Positions 59,773-64,000 of a stretch of DNA of 64,000 nt are shown here, one piece after another (the stretch's first letter is position 1; every line of letters starts with the position of its first letter). A program made the position numbers and the translations under genes. The notes beneath the pieces were generated by a model, which searched no databases, was not told the DNA's origin, and saw nothing but the letters and a program-made list of their open reading frames with translations. The DNA lies in contig NZ_CP011387.1 in NCBI RefSeq assembly GCF_001644565.1, positions 2,453,501 to 2,517,500 of the forward strand. Reading direction: 5' to 3'. The DNA is from Deinococcus puniceus. GTDB lineage: Bacteria; Deinococcota; Deinococci; Deinococcales; Deinococcaceae.

Positions 59773-61710
59773 CTACACCCCCGCCGTCGCCGCCAGCCGT
59801 TCCAGCACCCCCGGATCTTCCAGCGTACTCGTATCGCCCTCTATGGCCCGCCCCGCTGCAATTTGACGCAAGAACCGCCGCATAATTTTGCCGCTGCGGG
59901 TTTTGGGCAGGGCGTCGGCAATGTAGATAGCGTCGGGGCGGGCCAGTGCGCCGATTTGAGACACCACGTAAGCTCGCAGGGCCACCGGGTCTACGGTTTG
60001 GCCTGCTTGCGGCAGCACGAAGGCCACCACGCATTCTCCCTTCAGGTCGTCGGGTTTGCCCACCACCGCCGCTTCAGCCACGCTGGGATGGGCCACCAGT
60101 GCGCTTTCAATTTCCATCGTGCCTAACCTGTGGCCCGAGACGCTCAGCACGTCGTCTACGCGGCCCATCACCGTGATGTAGCCGTCGGCGTCTTTTCGTG
60201 CGCCGTCTCCGGCAAAGTACACGTGCGGAATTTCGCCCCAGTAGGCTTTACGGTAGCGCTCATCGTCGCCGTACACGGTGCGGAGCATGGAGGGCCAAGG
60301 TTTTCGGATCACCAACAGGCCGCCCTCGTCGGGGCCAAGTTCTTCGCCTTCCCGGTTCACGATGGCCGCGTCTATGCCGTACATAGGCAGGCCCGCCGTG
60401 CCCGGTTTGGCCGGATGCGCCCCCGGCAGCGTGGTCAGCATGATGGCCCCGGTTTCCGTTTGCCACCACGTATCGATCACGGGGCAGCGATCCCCCCCGA
60501 TGGCGCGGCGGTACCACATCCACGCTTCGGGATTAATCGGCTCGCCCACCGATCCCAGTAAGCGCAGGCTGCTGAGGTCATAGGCTGCCGGAATCGCGTC
60601 GCCCTGCCGCATAAAGGCGCGAATGGCAGTCGGCGCGGTGTACAGAATCGTCACGCCATGCTTCTGAATAATCTGCCAGAAGCGTCCCCAGTCGGGATGG
60701 TTGGGTGCGCCCTCGTACATCAGCACAGTGGCCCCGTTCAGCAGTGGGCCGTACACGGTGTAGCTGTGGCCCGTGACCCAGCCGATGTCGGCGGTACACC
60801 AGAACACGTCGTCGGGCTTCAAGTCAAAGACCGTTTTGGTGGTCAGGTAGGTGCCCACCATATAGCCGCCCGTCGTGTGCAGCACGCCTTTGGGCTTGCC
60901 CGTACTGCCCGAGGTATACAGCACGAACAGGGGGTGTTCGGCGTCCAGCGCGGCGGCTTCGTGTTCGGCCTCTGCCTCGGCAAGCGCCTCATGCCACCAC
61001 AGGTCACGGCCTGCCTGCATGGTCACGGGCGTTCCGGCGCGGCGCACCACCAGCACATGCTCTAGCGTAGGCGTGCGGGCGGCGGCTTCGTCGGCATTGG
61101 CCTTCAGGTTCACGGGCTGGCCGCGCCGATAACCCGCGTCGGCAGTAATCAGGAGTTTGCTCTGGGCGTCGTTGATCCGGTCAGACAACGCGCCCACGCT
61201 GAAGCCCCCGAACACCACCGAATGCACCGCGCCGATTCGGGCGCAGGCCAGCATGGCAATCGCCGCTTCGGGAATCAGGGGCAGATACAGCGTCACACGG
61301 TCTCCGGCCACCACGCCCAGCGCGGTCAGGGCGTTGGCGGACCGCTTCACCTCGCCCAAGAGTTCGCTGTAGGTGAGGGTTCGGACTTCGCCGTCTTCCC
61401 CTTCCCAGATCAGCGCCCGCTTGTTGCCTAAGCCCTGCGCCACATGGCGGTCAAGCGCATTGAAGGCAATATTGGTCTGACCGCCCACGAACCACTGGGC
61501 GTGCGGCTCCTGCCAGTCCAGCACACGTTCCCAAGGCTTCATCCAGCTCAGCTCGCCCGCCACTTCGCCCCAAAAACCGTCCGGGTCTTGCAAACTACGC
61601 TCGTAGCGGGTCTGGTATTCGGCGGCAGTCAGGCTGGCGGTGGCCGCAAACTCGGCGCTGGGGGCGAAGACGCGGGTTTCGTGCAGCACGTTGTCAATTT
61701 GATCGGTCAT
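59773..61710 (-). CDS. acs: Acetyl-CoA synthetase
   Basis: Makes acetyl-CoA from acetate, ATP and CoA via acetyl-AMP. 645 aa, the usual length. [20 protein letters not shown] is the AMP-binding loop; [33 protein letters not shown] and the acetylatable Lys in [15 protein letters not shown] follow. ATG at 61710 with GGAG 8 bases upstream. A TACACT box at 61774-61779 could start its mRNA. It can recapture acetate released by NagA. Confidence 0.96.
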   Translation of the reverse strand: MTDQIDNVLHETRVFAPSAEFAATASLTAAEYQTRYERSLQDPDGFWGEVAGELSWMKPWERVLDWQEPHAQWFVGGQTNIAFNALDRHVAQGLGNKRALIWEGEDGEVRTLTYSELLGEVKRSANALTALGVVAGDRVTLYLPLIPEAAIAMLACARIGAVHSVVFGGFSVGALSDRINDAQSKLLITADAGYRRGQPVNLKANADEAAARTPTLEHVLVVRRAGTPVTMQAGRDLWWHEALAEAEAEHEAAALDAEHPLFVLYTSGSTGKPKGVLHTTGGYMVGTYLTTKTVFDLKPDDVFWCTADIGWVTGHSYTVYGPLLNGATVLMYEGAPNHPDWGRFWQIIQKHGVTILYTAPTAIRAFMRQGDAIPAAYDLSSLRLLGSVGEPINPEAWMWYRRAIGGDRCPVIDTWWQTETGAIMLTTLPGAHPAKPGTAGLPMYGIDAAIVNREGEELGPDEGGLLVIRKPWPSMLRTVYGDDERYRKAYWGEIPHVYFAGDGARKDADGYITVMGRVDDVLSVSGHRLGTMEIESALVAHPSVAEAAVVGKPDDLKGECVVAFVLPQAGQTVDPVALRAYVVSQIGALARPDAIYIADALPKTRSGKIMRRFLRQIAAGRAIEGDTSTLEDPGVLERLAATAGV

Positions 61711-61860
61711 CAGAGGGTCTCCACAGAAGAAGCAAGAGCGGGAACGGCGACGAGATGGATTGTGGTTGACCGGAGTGTAACGCCCAAAAGTGGCGAGGCG
61801 GCAAACAGACACAGCACCCCAATTGCCGCCTGCCCCCCGCTGCCCCGGCTCTGCGGCGCG

Positions 61861-61866
61861 TATCTT
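61861..61866 (+). promoter_or_regulatory. -10 box of moaA
   Basis: TATCTT, 7 bases before the ATG at 61874; GGGGAG lies in the same gap. Confidence 0.4.
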
Positions 61867-61873
61867 GGGGAGA

Positions 61874-62902
61874 ATGCGCCCGCCTCCGCTGCCCACATCC
61901 TCTCTGGCCGATGCTTTCGGGCGGCCCCTGCGCGACCTGCGAATCAGCGTGACCGACCGCTGCAACCTGCGCTGCACGTACTGCATGCCCGCCGAGGTCT
62001 TCGGGCCGGACTATGCCTTCTTGCCCCGCAGCGAACTGCTGACCTTCGAAGAAATAGAGCGGTTGGCGGCGGCATTTGTGGCGCTGGGGGTGCAAAAACT
62101 GCGGCTGACCGGTGGTGAGCCGTTGCTCAGGCGTGATCTGCCGGAACTGGTGGCCCGCCTGACCCGTTTAGAAGGCGTGCAGGACATCGCTCTGACCACC
62201 AATGGCCTGCTGCTGCCCCGCTTGGCGGCTCCCCTCAAGGCCGCAGGCTTGCAGCGCGTGACCGTGAGCATAGACAGCCTTGACCCCGACATTTTTGGGC
62301 GCATGAACGGGTTAGGAACGCACCCAGATCGCGTGCTGGACGGCATAGAGGCGGCCCTGCAAGCCGGACTGGGCGTGAAGGTGAACACAGTGGTGCAGCG
62401 CGGCGTGAACGATGCGGGCCTGCGCGACTTGTGGCTGGCCCTGCGGGATAAAGCGGTGGTGCGCTTCATCGAATTTATGGATGTGGGCAACCACAACGGC
62501 TGGAACATGGCGGCGGTGGTGCCCTCCCGCGAGGTACTGGCCCGCCTAAGCGAAGACGGGCTGGGCAGCGAATTTGCGCCCGCGCAGGCCAATTACCGGG
62601 GCGAAGTGGCAGCGCGGCACCGAGGCGCACAGGGGCACGAAGTCGGTCTGATTTCCTCGGTCACGGCCCCCTTCTGCGGCGATTGCTCGCGGGCGCGCCT
62701 CTCGGCGGTGGGCATGTTGTACACCTGCCTGTTTGCGGGAACCGGCACCGATTTGCGTGCGCCGCTCCGGGCCGGAGCCACAGAGGAGGAAGTGCGGGCA
62801 CAAATTGCAGGTGTCTGGCGGGTCAGACGGGATCGGTACAGTGAGGAGCGCGGTGAGGTGACGACACGCCAGAAAATCGAAATGTCGCACATCGGCGGGT
62901 AA
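61874..62902 (+). CDS. moaA: GTP 3',8-cyclase MoaA
   Basis: Radical-SAM enzyme that begins molybdenum cofactor synthesis. 342 aa. First cluster: [20 protein letters not shown] (C-x3-C-x2-C); SAM motif [13 protein letters not shown]; second C-terminal cluster in [17 protein letters not shown]...YTC; the essential terminal Gly-Gly is present (SHIGG). No other moa gene is in the window. ATG at 61874 chosen because it is followed directly by the family N-terminus. Confidence 0.95.
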   Translation: MRPPPLPTSSLADAFGRPLRDLRISVTDRCNLRCTYCMPAEVFGPDYAFLPRSELLTFEEIERLAAAFVALGVQKLRLTGGEPLLRRDLPELVARLTRLEGVQDIALTTNGLLLPRLAAPLKAAGLQRVTVSIDSLDPDIFGRMNGLGTHPDRVLDGIEAALQAGLGVKVNTVVQRGVNDAGLRDLWLALRDKAVVRFIEFMDVGNHNGWNMAAVVPSREVLARLSEDGLGSEFAPAQANYRGEVAARHRGAQGHEVGLISSVTAPFCGDCSRARLSAVGMLYTCLFAGTGTDLRAPLRAGATEEEVRAQIAGVWRVRRDRYSEERGEVTTRQKIEMSHIGG

Positions 62903-62991
62903 GAACGTACACGACGTGAAAAATTCGACTTTCATGTATCCTGAAGTTGCCCCTTATTTTTGTTACCATACCAGTCACAGGTCAGACAACC

Positions 62992-63020
62992 TTGTGTACT
63001 CCTGACACAAACTCTAAGAT
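62992..63020 (+). promoter_or_regulatory. gntR promoter with internal palindrome
   Basis: TTGTGT, 17-base spacer, TAAGAT. TTGTGT-ACTCCTG-ACACAA (62992-63010) is a perfect 6-bp dyad covering the -35 and part of the spacer, a possible autoregulatory site. Confidence 0.5.
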
Positions 63021-63064
63021 AAGCGACCAGAGGCTCAACAGGAACACCAAGTTCGAGCCTGAAG

Positions 63065-63764
<700 letters not shown>

Positions 63765-63780
63765 ACGCTGGGCAGAGGGT

Positions 63781-63812
63781 GTGGGAGCTTCGGCCTAGGC
63801 TGAGGCTCCCAC
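63781..63812 (+). terminator. Hairpin after gntR
   Basis: GTGGGAGC and GCTCCCAC with complementary TCGGCCT/AGGCTGA inside make a nearly continuous 15-bp stem; no U-tract follows. Confidence 0.5.
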
Positions 63813-63836
63813 TATCGTCGTTAAGTGGCCTTTCTC

Positions 63837-63863
63837 AGACCCTTCGACTCTAAACCCTTAGAC
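63837..63863. repeat. GTCTAAGGGTC-type intergenic repeat (inverted)
   Basis: Reverse complement starts GTCTAAGGGTTTAGAGTCGA; related to the units at 2709, 37717 and 58241. Confidence 0.45.
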
Positions 63864-63870
63864 TTCTCCC

Positions 63871-64000
63871 CTACCCCACCAACGGATGCAATTCCCCCGC
63901 GCTCACCACGCCCAACCAGTGCAGGGCGCGGCTGGCGCTCACATACAGCAATCGCCGCTCGTACTCCGTCGATTCGTCGTAGGTGTCGGCGTCGGCGTTG
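63871..64000 (-). CDS. UvrD/HelD-like DNA helicase, C-terminal end (partial)
   Basis: Only the last 42 codons lie in the window. ESTEYERRLLYVSASRALHW matches helicase motif VI of the UvrD/Rep/HelD superfamily (ERRLLYVxxxRA), followed by LGVVSAGELHPLVG. The full domain set cannot be judged. Confidence 0.65.
   Translation of the reverse strand, partial: NADADTYDESTEYERRLLYVSASRALHWLGVVSAGELHPLVG

Overview
This 64 kb window is chromosomal DNA from a Deinococcus species. The ribosomal and elongation-factor proteins read as deinococcal forms. GC content is high apart from one AT-rich patch. Many genes have a -10 box (TAnnnT) only 6-7 bases before the start codon, the leaderless layout described in Deinococcus. 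All calls come from reading the sequence; no database search was run.

Layout. 1-3.4 kb: plsX and an NYN-domain gene, a DUF309 gene, thioredoxin and a small serine hydrolase. 3.4-27 kb, almost all on the minus strand: the translation super-cluster. In transcription order it runs rpsL-rpsG-fusA; two paralogous membrane proteins and a P-loop kinase; tuf-rpsJ-rplC-rplD-rplW-rplB-rpsS-rplV-rpsC-rplP-rpmC-rpsQ-rplN-rplX-rplE-rpsZ-rpsH-rplF-rplR-rpsE-rpmD-rplO-secY; adk; a RocB-like M20 peptidase; then infA-rpmJ-rpsM-rpsK-rpsD-rpoA-rplQ. Many of these genes overlap by 1, 4 or more bases, so translational coupling is likely. rpsL appears to start with CTG.

27.4-34 kb: a pgm / unknown gene / esterase operon whose last gene is broken by a two-layer insertion. 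An IS4-like element (13-bp inverted repeats, 7-bp target duplication) sits in the esterase. A 2,463-bp element carrying one large serine recombinase sits inside that transposase, bounded by a 2-bp GA crossover. Removing each layer on paper restores an exact open frame.

34-42 kb: a short membrane peptide, a GGDEF protein, thymidine kinase, an amino-acid binding protein divergent from a thioredoxin-like protein, an ADP-ribosylglycohydrolase/nucleotidyltransferase pair, polyphosphate kinase, and an AT-rich island with an orphan gene. 42-47.5 kb: fatty-acid synthesis (fabH-fabD-dinB-like-fabG, acpP, fabF) with a palindromic operator on the fabH promoter. 47.5-55.8 kb: a 199-bp MITE-like repeat, trigger factor, three tRNAs (Leu, His, Asn), a VOC protein, acyl-CoA dehydrogenase, a DUF4177 protein, Lon behind a HAIR-like site, and a YqgE/AlgH protein. 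55.9-64 kb: the nag operon (SIS isomerase/deaminase and nagA) with paired inverted operators, a second copy of the MITE-like repeat, an aminotransferase, acetyl-CoA synthetase, moaA, a GntR/UTRA regulator, and the C-terminal end of a UvrD/HelD-like helicase.

The genes supply protein synthesis and export, fatty-acid and phospholipid precursors (plsX with the fab genes), amino-sugar catabolism, and stress or housekeeping functions.
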